Shown here one piece after another: positions 54,856-62,940 of a stretch of DNA of 64,000 bases. Every line of letters begins with the position of its first letter. Positions within the stretch are counted from its first letter, which is position 1. Where the stretch lies: contig ONJC01000001.1 in assembly GCA_900318035.1 (NCBI GenBank), positions 29,413 through 93,412 of the forward strand, given 5' to 3'. A program made the translations under genes and the position numbers. This stretch comes from an uncultured Methanobrevibacter sp. GTDB taxonomy: Archaea > Methanobacteriota > Methanobacteria > Methanobacteriales > Methanobacteriaceae. The notes beneath the pieces are model-generated. The model was not told the origin of the DNA. It saw nothing but the letters and a program-made list of their open reading frames with translations, and did no database searches.

Positions 54856-55718
54856 TGGCTGAAGAAAAAACCAACAGATTTCTTCCGTACTTAAGGGAAG
54901 ACAGATTGCCTCATATTTTTTGTCCGGGCTGTGGAAACGGAGCAGTAATGAACGCTTTTTTAGCAGCTATGGAAAAGGCTGAAATGGATTTTGACAATAT
55001 GACTTTGGTTTCCGGAATAGGATGTTCTTCAAGAATTCCGGGTTATCTGAAATGTGATTCACTTCACACCACTCACGGACGTGCATTGTCATTTGCTACC
55101 GGTTTGAAAATAGCAAATAAGGATTTGGACGTTGTTGTATTCAGTGGTGACGGGGATGCGGCTTCCATTGGAGGAAACCATTTAATTCACGCAGCCAGAA
55201 GAAACCTTAACATTACAATGATTTGTATCAACAACAATATCTACGGTATGACTGGAGGTCAGGTAAGTCCTACATCTCCAAAAGGTATTGTTGCAACCAC
55301 CGCACCTTATGGAAACTATGACACTCCATTCAAATTGGCAGAACTCGTTGCAGGTGCAGGTGCAAGTTACTCAGCCAGATGGACAACCGTTGAAATGGAA
55401 AATTTGGTTTTATCCATTAAGACTGCATTAAAAAATCCTGGATTTTCATTTGTTGAAGTTGTTACTTTATGTCCAACTTACTTTGGCCGTAAAAACAAAC
55501 TTAAAACTCCTACAGCAATGGCTGCAGTGATGAAAGCAAATACTGTTTACAAATCCGCTGCAGATAGGATGAGCGAAAAAGAATTGAAGGACAAAGTTGT
55601 TGTTGGTGAATTCGCCAATAAACAAAGGGATGAATTAAGTGAAGTGCTCGATAAGTTCAGCATTGACACTTACGGTAAGAAAACTCTTATCAATTCAGCA
55701 TATGAAACAGATTTTTAG
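54855..55718 (+). CDS. korB: 2-oxoglutarate:ferredoxin oxidoreductase, beta (TPP) subunit
   Basis: A 287-residue thiamine-diphosphate subunit. The TPP-Mg motif is GDGDAASIGGNHLIHAARRN followed by INNNIYGMTGGQ, and the first Fe-S/TPP contacts include the FCPGCGNG start. The TAATG overlap with korA implies coupled translation. In methanogens the enzyme works in the reductive direction, supplying glutamate carbon. Confidence 0.94.
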   Translation: MAEEKTNRFLPYLREDRLPHIFCPGCGNGAVMNAFLAAMEKAEMDFDNMTLVSGIGCSSRIPGYLKCDSLHTTHGRALSFATGLKIANKDLDVVVFSGDGDAASIGGNHLIHAARRNLNITMICINNNIYGMTGGQVSPTSPKGIVATTAPYGNYDTPFKLAELVAGAGASYSARWTTVEMENLVLSIKTALKNPGFSFVEVVTLCPTYFGRKNKLKTPTAMAAVMKANTVYKSAADRMSEKELKDKVVVGEFANKQRDELSEVLDKFSIDTYGKKTLINSAYETDF

Positions 55719-55727
55719 GTGATCAAT

Positions 55728-56276
55728 ATGAGAAAAGAAATTAGAATATGTGGATTTGGAGGTCAAGGAATCATTCTTGCCGGAATCATTTTAGGTAAGG
55801 CTGCAAGTTTGTTTGATGAAAATGAAGCTGTTCAAACTCAATCTTATGGTCCTGAAGCTCGTGGGGGGGCTTCAAAATGTGAAGTAGTCATCGACAATAA
55901 ACTAATCGAATACCCAAAAGTCCTGAGTCCTGATATTTTGGTTGCAATGTCCAATGAGGCATTGCTTAAATACATCGGTGATTTGAAGGACAACGGAACT
56001 TTAATTGTCGATCCTGGAACAACCGACATTAACGAAGTCAGGGACTTTATTGACGAACATAATATTGATGTTTATGAAGCTCCGGCTACAATGACTGCAA
56101 TCAATGATATCGGTCTTAAAATTGTTGCAAACATTGTTATGGTGGGAGCCATTACAAAAATTACTAAAGTGATATCTAAAGAAGCCGCAATGAAGGCTAT
56201 TGAAGCTAGTGTTCCTAAAGGAACTGAAGAAAAGAACATTAAAGCTTTTGAAGCGGGATATGCTTTAGCGGAATAG
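55728..56276 (+). CDS. korC: 2-oxoglutarate:ferredoxin oxidoreductase, gamma subunit
   Basis: A 182-residue gamma subunit with the family start ICGFGGQGIILAGIILG and the block TQSYGPEARGGASKCEVVI. Start ATG 55728 with GGTGAT 5 bases upstream; upstream codons in the same frame overlap that site. 8 bp before sucC. Confidence 0.94.
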   Translation: MRKEIRICGFGGQGIILAGIILGKAASLFDENEAVQTQSYGPEARGGASKCEVVIDNKLIEYPKVLSPDILVAMSNEALLKYIGDLKDNGTLIVDPGTTDINEVRDFIDEHNIDVYEAPATMTAINDIGLKIVANIVMVGAITKITKVISKEAAMKAIEASVPKGTEEKNIKAFEAGYALAE

Positions 56277-56284
56277 GTGTTATA

Positions 56285-57403
56285 ATGAGATTTTTTGAAA
56301 ACGTAGCAAAGGAAATTTTTAACAAGGAAGGCATTCCAATTCTAGAGGGACACGTTGCAAACTATCCTGAAGAAGCAATGACTATATCTTCAGAGATGGG
56401 TGTGCCTGTTGTTGTTAAAGCACAAGTTTTAACCGGTGGAAGAGGCAAGGCCGGTGGTGTAAAATTCGCAAACAACCCTGGTGAAGCACTTAAAGTTTCT
56501 GAAGAAATTTTAGGAATGGAAATTAAAGGCGAAAAAGTAAAACACTTGCTGATTGAAGAAAAGGCTGAAATATTAAATGAATTTTTTGTAACTGTATCAG
56601 TGGACAGGGGTGCCAGAAGGCCCGTAATTCTTGCAAGTAATGAAGGTGGGGTTGAAATTGAAAACTTAGCTAAGACAAACCCTGAAAAAATCATTAAATA
56701 TTATCCAAATCCTTTAATTGACTTTTTACCATATGAAGCACGTGAAATTGCACGTAAAATGGGTGTTTCTTCCGAATTGATTTCTCCGATTGGAGATATA
56801 ATCTGGAAATTATACAATGTATTTAAAAAATATGATGCTGATACAGCTGAAATAAACCCTCTCGTATCGACTCCTAATGGAGTAATAGCTGCAGACGCCA
56901 AATTAGTCGTTGAAAATGATTCCCTGTTCAGACATCAGGATCTTGTTGAAAAGCTCCACTATAAACAGAAAGCAGTGGATTTTGTTCAACTCGATGGGGA
57001 TATTGCAGTAATCGGTAACGGTGCAGGTTTGACCTTAACAGCTATGGACATGATTAAACTCAATGGAGGAGAACCTGCCACTTTCCTGGATATCGGTGGC
57101 GGAGCTTCAGAACATATCATTAACCAGGCATTAAGCATAGTATTGAACTATGACAGAGTCAAAGTTGTATTTTTAAATGTTTTAGGTGGAATCACCAAAG
57201 CTGATGATGTTGCACGTGGCGTAATCAAGGCTTTGGAAGGTGCTGAACGTAAAGTTCCTATTGTAATCAGACTGACCGGTACCAATGAGGAAGAAGGTCA
57301 GAAAATTTTAGATGAAGCCGGAATTCCATTTGAAGTATCAATGGAAAAGGCAGCCAAAAAGGCTGTTGAGCTTTGCGAAGAAATCAAAGCAAAGGGTAAA
57401 TAA
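56285..57403 (+). CDS. sucC: Succinyl-CoA synthetase, beta subunit
   Basis: The 372-residue ATP-grasp subunit that makes succinyl-CoA for Kor. Visible: KAQVLTGGRGKAGGVKFA (nucleotide-binding), TAEINPLV, and GNGAGLTLTAMDMI with LDIGGGAS in the C-terminal flavodoxin-like domain. It directly follows korC with GGTG before ATG 56285. The alpha subunit (sucD) is not in the window. Its placement with kor genes shows the reductive TCA route is regulated as a unit. Confidence 0.95.
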   Translation: MRFFENVAKEIFNKEGIPILEGHVANYPEEAMTISSEMGVPVVVKAQVLTGGRGKAGGVKFANNPGEALKVSEEILGMEIKGEKVKHLLIEEKAEILNEFFVTVSVDRGARRPVILASNEGGVEIENLAKTNPEKIIKYYPNPLIDFLPYEAREIARKMGVSSELISPIGDIIWKLYNVFKKYDADTAEINPLVSTPNGVIAADAKLVVENDSLFRHQDLVEKLHYKQKAVDFVQLDGDIAVIGNGAGLTLTAMDMIKLNGGEPATFLDIGGGASEHIINQALSIVLNYDRVKVVFLNVLGGITKADDVARGVIKALEGAERKVPIVIRLTGTNEEEGQKILDEAGIPFEVSMEKAAKKAVELCEEIKAKGK

Positions 57404-58066
57404 ATGAAATTTTTCGCCGTTAACGGTTCCCCAAGACCAAAATGCAATACAGCGCAGCTTCTGGACAAATCTCTTGAAGGCGTAAAATCAGTTTTTTCTG
57501 ATGCTCACGTTGAAAGGATTAATCTCTATGATTTTCCTTTTCACGGATGCAGAAGTTGCTTTGCATGCAAGAGAGTCAACGGTAAACATTATGGCAGATG
57601 CGTTCAGAATGATGATTTAAAACCTATTCTTGATGAACTCGTTCAGGCCGACGGTATTATTTTGGGTTCACCGATTTACCTAAGCGATGTTACCGGAAAC
57701 ATGAGATGCTTTTTGGAGCGTTTTGTCTTCCCGTTTGTTGCATACAGCAAAACGGAAACTGTCGAACACAAAAGGATGCCGCTGGCATACATATACACTA
57801 TGAATGCTTCCGAAGAAATCTCATATCAAATCGGATATCATGACCTTCATGACCATTTTGAGATGGGATTAGGTAGAACATTTGGTGAAATTGAGCATCT
57901 CTATGTCTATGAGACCTATCAGTTCAGGGATTATTCAAAATACGTCAGTGATGCTTTTGATGAAAAAGAGAGAAAGGAAATTCGTAAAAACCAATTTCCA
58001 AAAGATTTAGAAAGTGCGTTTGAACTTGGAAGAAAAATTGCTATTCGAGCAGAACAACACGACTGA
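57404..58066 (+). CDS. Flavodoxin-like iron-sulfur flavoprotein (Isf-like NADPH-dependent FMN reductase family)
   Basis: A 220-residue flavoprotein. The FMN-binding loop is NGSPRPKCNTAQLL, and the motif CRSCFACKRVNGKHYGRC (residues ~49-66) resembles the compact 4Fe-4S motif of Isf from methanogens, with a longer gap before the last Cys than usual. SPIYLSDVTGNMRCFLERF is the second flavin contact. The family reduces O2/H2O2 or acts as an electron carrier. Start ATG 57404 directly overlaps the sucC stop region (TAAATG). The 3' end overlaps taw1 by 26 bp in convergent orientation. Confidence 0.82.
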   Translation: MKFFAVNGSPRPKCNTAQLLDKSLEGVKSVFSDAHVERINLYDFPFHGCRSCFACKRVNGKHYGRCVQNDDLKPILDELVQADGIILGSPIYLSDVTGNMRCFLERFVFPFVAYSKTETVEHKRMPLAYIYTMNASEEISYQIGYHDLHDHFEMGLGRTFGEIEHLYVYETYQFRDYSKYVSDAFDEKERKEIRKNQFPKDLESAFELGRKIAIRAEQHD

Positions 58067-58958
58067 TTTCAGATTCATTTACTATTTCTTTACCGCACTC
58101 TTTTCCTATTTTTTTTGCAAATTCTTTAACCTCATCGAATGTCGGCATATTGTCCAAAGTCAGACGTTCACGTGATGAGCCAACGCACATATATGCCTTG
58201 ACCTCTACATAGTCAGGGTCTGCTTTTCTTATTAATTTTCCATATTCTTCAGCCTGTTCCATGTTTCTTCCGCGAACGCAGGTATTTCTTATACATGTAC
58301 GTGAGTTAAAACTGGACAGTGTTTCAAGTGATTCGTTTAAATTACTCCAAGCATCATTTATTCTTGGTCTGCACACTTCATCAAATATTTTCTTTGAAGG
58401 TGCATCCAAGGAAAGGTACAGTTGGTACGGATCGTTTTCAAGGTTTCGCAATCTGTCGACACACTGGCCGTTGCTCACTACGAATGTTGTGAAATTGCGT
58501 CGGTTGAACTCACCTATCAGGGCATCTATTTTCGGATAGAGGGTAGGTTCTCCTGCAAGTGAAATCGCCGCATTGGTTGGATTTTTCACCTCTTCCAGTT
58601 TCTTTCGGTTTGCCTTGTCATTTCCAAAAAATCCGCATAGGAGGTTTGCCTGAGCTTTGATGGCATCATCGATAATTGTTTTTGGATCATCATATTCATC
58701 ATCTTCCCAACTGGTTTGGGTATATGTCAGGTCTCTCCAGCAGAATTCACATTCCTGCTGACAGTTTGGAACTGCAGGAGACATCTGAAGACATCTGTGT
58801 GATTTGATTCCGTAGAATTTTTCCTTATAGCAAACTCCCTTGTCTACAATACTTTGTCTTGTCCAATGGCAGACTTTAACGGCTGCGTGTCCATGTGTTC
58901 CGACGAATCTGTATCCGCTTTTTTCAAGTTTTTCAATTTGGTTTTTTGTAAATGACAT
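58041..58958 (-). CDS. taw1: 4-demethylwyosine synthase Taw1 (radical SAM)
   Basis: A radical-SAM enzyme that builds the tricyclic wyosine core on m1G37 of tRNA-Phe using pyruvate. It has 305 residues. The radical SAM cluster is CQQECEFC (about 66-73) after the conserved YGIKSHRCLQMSPAVPNC segment that supplies the second cluster; ISLAGEPTLYP and LSLDAPSKKIF follow. Start ATG 58958. It overlaps the convergent flavoprotein gene by 26 bp. Confidence 0.94.
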   Translation of the reverse strand: MSFTKNQIEKLEKSGYRFVGTHGHAAVKVCHWTRQSIVDKGVCYKEKFYGIKSHRCLQMSPAVPNCQQECEFCWRDLTYTQTSWEDDEYDDPKTIIDDAIKAQANLLCGFFGNDKANRKKLEEVKNPTNAAISLAGEPTLYPKIDALIGEFNRRNFTTFVVSNGQCVDRLRNLENDPYQLYLSLDAPSKKIFDEVCRPRINDAWSNLNESLETLSSFNSRTCIRNTCVRGRNMEQAEEYGKLIRKADPDYVEVKAYMCVGSSRERLTLDNMPTFDEVKEFAKKIGKECGKEIVNESEISRVVLLE

Positions 58959-59025
58959 AAAATCACATTTATTTTTGTTTTTGTAGTATATACATTTTTA
59001 TAAGGGCACTTTTAATTTACAAGTT

Positions 59026-59958
59026 ATGAACAATATTTATTTTTACTTATTAAATCTATTTATATGTTTAGTTATAATAGATATTATTATGAGATTATGG
59101 AATAAACAACAAGAAAAATTATTTTTTATTAATTCAAAAAGTTTTGCTTCAAAAGAGCAGCTTTTCTACAGGACCGATGACGGACGATATTTGGCTTACT
59201 TTCCAAAAAGGTATAAGGGTGGAAAAACCACTCTTCAGGCCAGAAATTCCCTTATTGGAAATTATACTGAAAAGTGGGTCAGCGATTTGTTCAGCGAACT
59301 GATTGAAGATGAAAATCTCCACATAGTCCAGCAGGCCAGAATTCCCTCTGTTGGAATCACATCAAAATCTCCGGCCGACATTGCAATTGCAACAGAGGAT
59401 AAAAAAATTTTAAAAGCTTCAGAAGTAAAACTAATATGTGAAGTCAAAATGTCTCTTGTGTGGAACTGGCAGTATGAACCAGAATTCGGCAGCCTGAAGG
59501 AAGTCGGCGATTTCAGAACCCATCAGGGAAAGCCAAGTTTCACACGTTCGGACTCAATCTTAAAGGCTATAGGCAAATGTGTTGATATAAGAGTTTCAAA
59601 TTTCGAATCAACAAAAATTCCAATAATCGTTTTGGGCAATGCGCCATTATCAAACGGATTTTCCAAAAAGGCGGATTACCTAAAGCATGCAGGTTTAATT
59701 CAGGGATTCTGGTCTTTAAATCCATTCCCTCTCAATCACGGCAATACACGAAAATCCACTCCCAAGAAAGGTTTTTACAGGTTTGACAACACTTCAGAGC
59801 TAAAAATGCATTTAAATCAATTGTTCAATCAGGACTTGAACTTCTTTTCAGGAATGGAAAGTCCAAAAACTTTAGGAAAATTGATTGAAATAGCTGACAA
59901 AGAGGAAACTTATGAAAATAAGGGATTGAAATTTTTAAATCTCCTAAAGAGGTATTAA
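59026..59958 (+). CDS. Putative restriction endonuclease (PD-(D/E)XK) with N-terminal membrane helix
   Basis: A 310-residue protein beside a DNA methyltransferase. The PD-(D/E)XK core is visible as SPADIAIA (Asp118) and LICEVKM (Glu139, Lys141), with a possible helper Glu82 in NYTEKWVSDLF. The first ~24 residues (NIYFYLLNLFICLVIIDIIM) form a hydrophobic segment not expected in a type II enzyme, so the nuclease may be membrane-tethered or this part may be an unusual start. Start ATG 59026 has no ribosome binding site; TTTTTATAAG ~28 bp upstream suggests a leaderless mRNA. The stop lies 1 bp before the methyltransferase start. Recognition site unknown. Confidence 0.75.
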   Translation: MNNIYFYLLNLFICLVIIDIIMRLWNKQQEKLFFINSKSFASKEQLFYRTDDGRYLAYFPKRYKGGKTTLQARNSLIGNYTEKWVSDLFSELIEDENLHIVQQARIPSVGITSKSPADIAIATEDKKILKASEVKLICEVKMSLVWNWQYEPEFGSLKEVGDFRTHQGKPSFTRSDSILKAIGKCVDIRVSNFESTKIPIIVLGNAPLSNGFSKKADYLKHAGLIQGFWSLNPFPLNHGNTRKSTPKKGFYRFDNTSELKMHLNQLFNQDLNFFSGMESPKTLGKLIEIADKEETYENKGLKFLNLLKRY

Positions 59959-59959
59959 T

Positions 59960-60838
59960 GTGGTTAGAAAAACTCAAACATCTTCATTCGGTTCTGTTTT
60001 AAGGGAATCCCACAGCTCAAAAAAGTTTTACAGTTCAAAATTATTTGAAGAGTTCAGGATTCCGAAAAATATCGAATATAGGCAGGTGGAAATTCCAAAA
60101 GATAACCTGAATAAATTATACTGCAAATCCAGCGAAAATATGGATGAGATTCCAGACGACAGCATTCATCTGATGGTCACATCCCCTCCATATAATGTCG
60201 GAAAGGAATATGACAACGACCTGACACTTGATGAGTATCTGGAGCTGCTGACGGCCGTCTTTGCCCAGACATACAAAAAGCTGGTCACCGGAGGCAGAGC
60301 ATGCATCAACATTGCAAACATCGGAAGAAAACCCTATATTCCTCTCCATGCAATGGTCATCGAAATAATGCTGGATTTGGGATTTCTCATGCGCGGTGAA
60401 ATAATCTGGGACAAATCGGCCAGTGCCGGTGGATCCTGTGCCTGGGGAAGTTGGATGTCTGCTTCAAATCCTGTCTTAAGGGATTATCACGAATACATTC
60501 TTGTATTCTCCAAGGAGTCCTATTCCAAAAACAGGTCTCAGGAAAGAAAGGACACTATCGAAAGGGACGAGTTTATTCAGTGGACAAAAAGCATCTGGAC
60601 ATTTCCCGCAGTAAACGCCAAAAAAATAGGTCATCCAGCTCCGTTCCCGATTGAACTGCCTCACAGGCTGATTAATCTTTACAGCTATGAGGGGGATGTT
60701 GTTCTGGACCCGTTCTGCGGAAGCGGAACCACATGCATTGCCGCACTTCAAAATAACAGAAACTATATTGCATATGATATCAATGAGGAATATGTCAAAT
60801 TATCTCAAAAACGAATAAATAATCATAAATTTATTTAA
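59960..60838 (+). CDS. DNA methyltransferase, beta class (N4-cytosine or N6-adenine)
   Basis: A 292-residue modification enzyme. The catalytic motif IV TSPPY (residues 74-78) comes before the SAM motif I DPFCGSGTT (250-258), the circular order of beta-class enzymes; TSPPY favours N4-cytosine methylation. Target-recognition residues lie between. Start GTG 59960 with GAGGT upstream; the ATG two bases earlier is out of frame. It forms a two-gene restriction-modification unit with the preceding gene. Confidence 0.9.
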   Translation: MVRKTQTSSFGSVLRESHSSKKFYSSKLFEEFRIPKNIEYRQVEIPKDNLNKLYCKSSENMDEIPDDSIHLMVTSPPYNVGKEYDNDLTLDEYLELLTAVFAQTYKKLVTGGRACINIANIGRKPYIPLHAMVIEIMLDLGFLMRGEIIWDKSASAGGSCAWGSWMSASNPVLRDYHEYILVFSKESYSKNRSQERKDTIERDEFIQWTKSIWTFPAVNAKKIGHPAPFPIELPHRLINLYSYEGDVVLDPFCGSGTTCIAALQNNRNYIAYDINEEYVKLSQKRINNHKFI

Positions 60839-60884
60839 TAATGTTTTCCAAATATTATTATAATAAATATATTTGTGGGATATT

Positions 60885-61553
60885 ATGGATACACCAATAG
60901 TGATATTGAATTATAAAACCTATTTAGAATCAAGCGGTATAAAGGCTTTAGAACTTGCACATGATTTGGAAAGTGCTGCTAGCGAATCAGGAATTACCAT
61001 GGTTGCTGCCCCTCAGGCTGCAGACATTTACAGGATAAGTCAGGAAGCTTCACTTCCAATTTTTGCACAGCACATTGATGCAGTCTCCCCCGGAGGTCAC
61101 ACAGGTTCCAATCTGATAGATACTTTGATTGAAGCGGGCATCAGCGGTTCATTGATAAATCACTCAGAACAAAGGATGAAACTTGCAGACATTGATGAAG
61201 TTGTAAAGCTATGTAGGCAAAATGAAATAGAATCCTGCGTATGCTCCAACAATATAGAAACTTCAAAGGCTGTCGCAACTCTTGCTCCTACTGCAGTTGC
61301 TGTCGAACCGCCTGAACTGATTGGAACAGGAATACCTGTATCTCAGGCACAACCTGAGGTCGTTGAAGATACTGTCAAGGAAGTAAAAGCCATCAACAAG
61401 AAGGTTAAGGTATTGTGCGGTGCCGGAATCACTACCGGTGATGATATGAAAGCGGCAATGGATTTGGGAGCTGATGGGGTATTGCTTGCATCAGGAATCA
61501 TTAAGGCGGAAAGTCCAAAAGACGCATTACTTGATTTGGTAAGTAAATTATAG
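60885..61553 (+). CDS. tpiA: Triosephosphate isomerase
   Basis: The short archaeal TIM (222 residues), interconverting DHAP and glyceraldehyde-3-phosphate. Lys in NYKTYLES, the catalytic-His region GSLINHSEQRM, and Glu in AVEPPELIGTG are present, with CGAGITTGDDM near the phosphate-binding end. Start ATG 60885 (GGGAT upstream). It is followed 16 bp later by pgk, a gluconeogenic unit matching GAPDH at the other end of the window. Confidence 0.96.
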   Translation: MDTPIVILNYKTYLESSGIKALELAHDLESAASESGITMVAAPQAADIYRISQEASLPIFAQHIDAVSPGGHTGSNLIDTLIEAGISGSLINHSEQRMKLADIDEVVKLCRQNEIESCVCSNNIETSKAVATLAPTAVAVEPPELIGTGIPVSQAQPEVVEDTVKEVKAINKKVKVLCGAGITTGDDMKAAMDLGADGVLLASGIIKAESPKDALLDLVSKL

Positions 61554-61569
61554 CTTAAGAGTGAGGAAA

Positions 61570-62784
61570 ATGGCTGAATTTAATACTATTGATGATTTTG
61601 ACGTTGAAAATAAAACAGTTCTTGTTAGAGTGGACATAAATGCTCCCGTTGATCCGAGTTCAGGATTCATATTGGACGATACAAGATTGAAATTACATGC
61701 AAGAACCCTTAAAGAATTATCAAATAAGGGCGCTAAGGTTGTAATTCTTGCTCATCAAAGCCGTCCGGGCAAAAAGGATTTCACAACTTTATCCCAGCAT
61801 GCGGATGCACTTTCAGATATTCTAAATATAAGAGTAAAATATATAGATTCACTGTTCTCAAAAGCTGCTAAAGAAGCTATCCATAATCTTAAACCCCATG
61901 AAATTTTATTGCTTGAAAATGCACGTTTCTTTTCAGAGGAATCTCTTTCTAGAACTCCTGAAGAACAGTCTAAAACATTGCTTGTAAGGCATCTGTCTCC
62001 ATATATTGATTATTTTGTAAATGACGCATTTGCAGCTGCTCACAGATCTCAGGCATCTCTTGTCGGTTTTACTGTAAATACTCCTTCTGCTGCAGGCCGC
62101 ATAATGGAAGAGGAACTGACAGTTATTCAGTCTGCACTGGACAATGTCGAACATCCATGTGTATTTTTGCTTGGCGGAATGAAACCTGAAGATTCTATTG
62201 AGGTTATGGAGAATGTATTGGGCAATGGTACTGCAGATTCAATTTTGACAACAGGTATTGTTGGAAATATTGTTTTATGGGCTGCCGGTATTGATATCGG
62301 TCAGGTAAATAAGGATTTCATAGTAGGCAGAGGATATAAAGATATGGTTGAAAAGGCCAGAGAACTGATTGAAAGATTTGGCGATAAGGTCAAATATCCT
62401 CTTGATGTGGCCTGTGAAATTGACGGCGAGCGGGTTGACATTGACAATGACAAGATTCCGAATGAGGCTATTTTCGATATAGGTGTTAAAACCATTGCAT
62501 TTTATGCAAAAGAAATCAGGGAAGCCAAATACATATTTGCCAATGGTCCTGCCGGAGTATTTGAAGACCCTAAATTTGCTATAGGTACTGAAGACTTAAT
62601 TAATGCAATGGCTAAGTCTACTGGTTTTTCATTAATCGGTGGAGGTCATATTGCTGCCGCTACTGCAGGTCTTGGTTTGGAAAATCAGATGAGCCATTTA
62701 AGCAGTGGTGGAGGTGCTTGTATCAGCATGCTTGCAGGTAAAAGACTTGCCGCTGTAGAGGCACTCAAAAACTGTAAAAAATAA
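61570..62784 (+). CDS. pgk: Phosphoglycerate kinase
   Basis: 404 residues. The N-terminal substrate domain has VRVDINAPVD and ILAHQSRPGKKDF (archaeal variant of the LxHxGRPxG block), then LLENARFFSEE and NDAFAAAHRSQAS; the nucleotide domain has LLGGMKPEDSIEV and NGPAGVFEDPKFAIGT. It starts at ATG 61570 behind GTGAGG. A hairpin followed by T-rich DNA (62826-62848) probably ends the tpiA-pgk transcript. Confidence 0.96.
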   Translation: MAEFNTIDDFDVENKTVLVRVDINAPVDPSSGFILDDTRLKLHARTLKELSNKGAKVVILAHQSRPGKKDFTTLSQHADALSDILNIRVKYIDSLFSKAAKEAIHNLKPHEILLLENARFFSEESLSRTPEEQSKTLLVRHLSPYIDYFVNDAFAAAHRSQASLVGFTVNTPSAAGRIMEEELTVIQSALDNVEHPCVFLLGGMKPEDSIEVMENVLGNGTADSILTTGIVGNIVLWAAGIDIGQVNKDFIVGRGYKDMVEKARELIERFGDKVKYPLDVACEIDGERVDIDNDKIPNEAIFDIGVKTIAFYAKEIREAKYIFANGPAGVFEDPKFAIGTEDLINAMAKSTGFSLIGGGHIAAATAGLGLENQMSHLSSGGGACISMLAGKRLAAVEALKNCKK

Positions 62785-62825
62785 TAATTTTTTACTTTAA
62801 ATTTCTTTTTTTTTTTAATTTGAGG

Positions 62826-62848
62826 ATGTGACACGAAGTCACATTTTT
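62826..62848 (+). terminator. Hairpin with T-tract after pgk
   Basis: ATGTGAC - acgaa - GTCACAT is a perfect 7-bp stem with a 5-nt loop, followed directly by TTTT. It could be the terminator of pgk; it also lies ~100 bp before the transposase gene, so an insertion-sequence end is an alternative. Confidence 0.5.
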
Positions 62849-62940
62849 ATAATTTTATTTTGCGTATTTTTCCTTTAATTTTATATACTATGAAGTACAA
62901 TCTTTTATTATAGATATTAATATTTGTGGTTTTTTTATTC

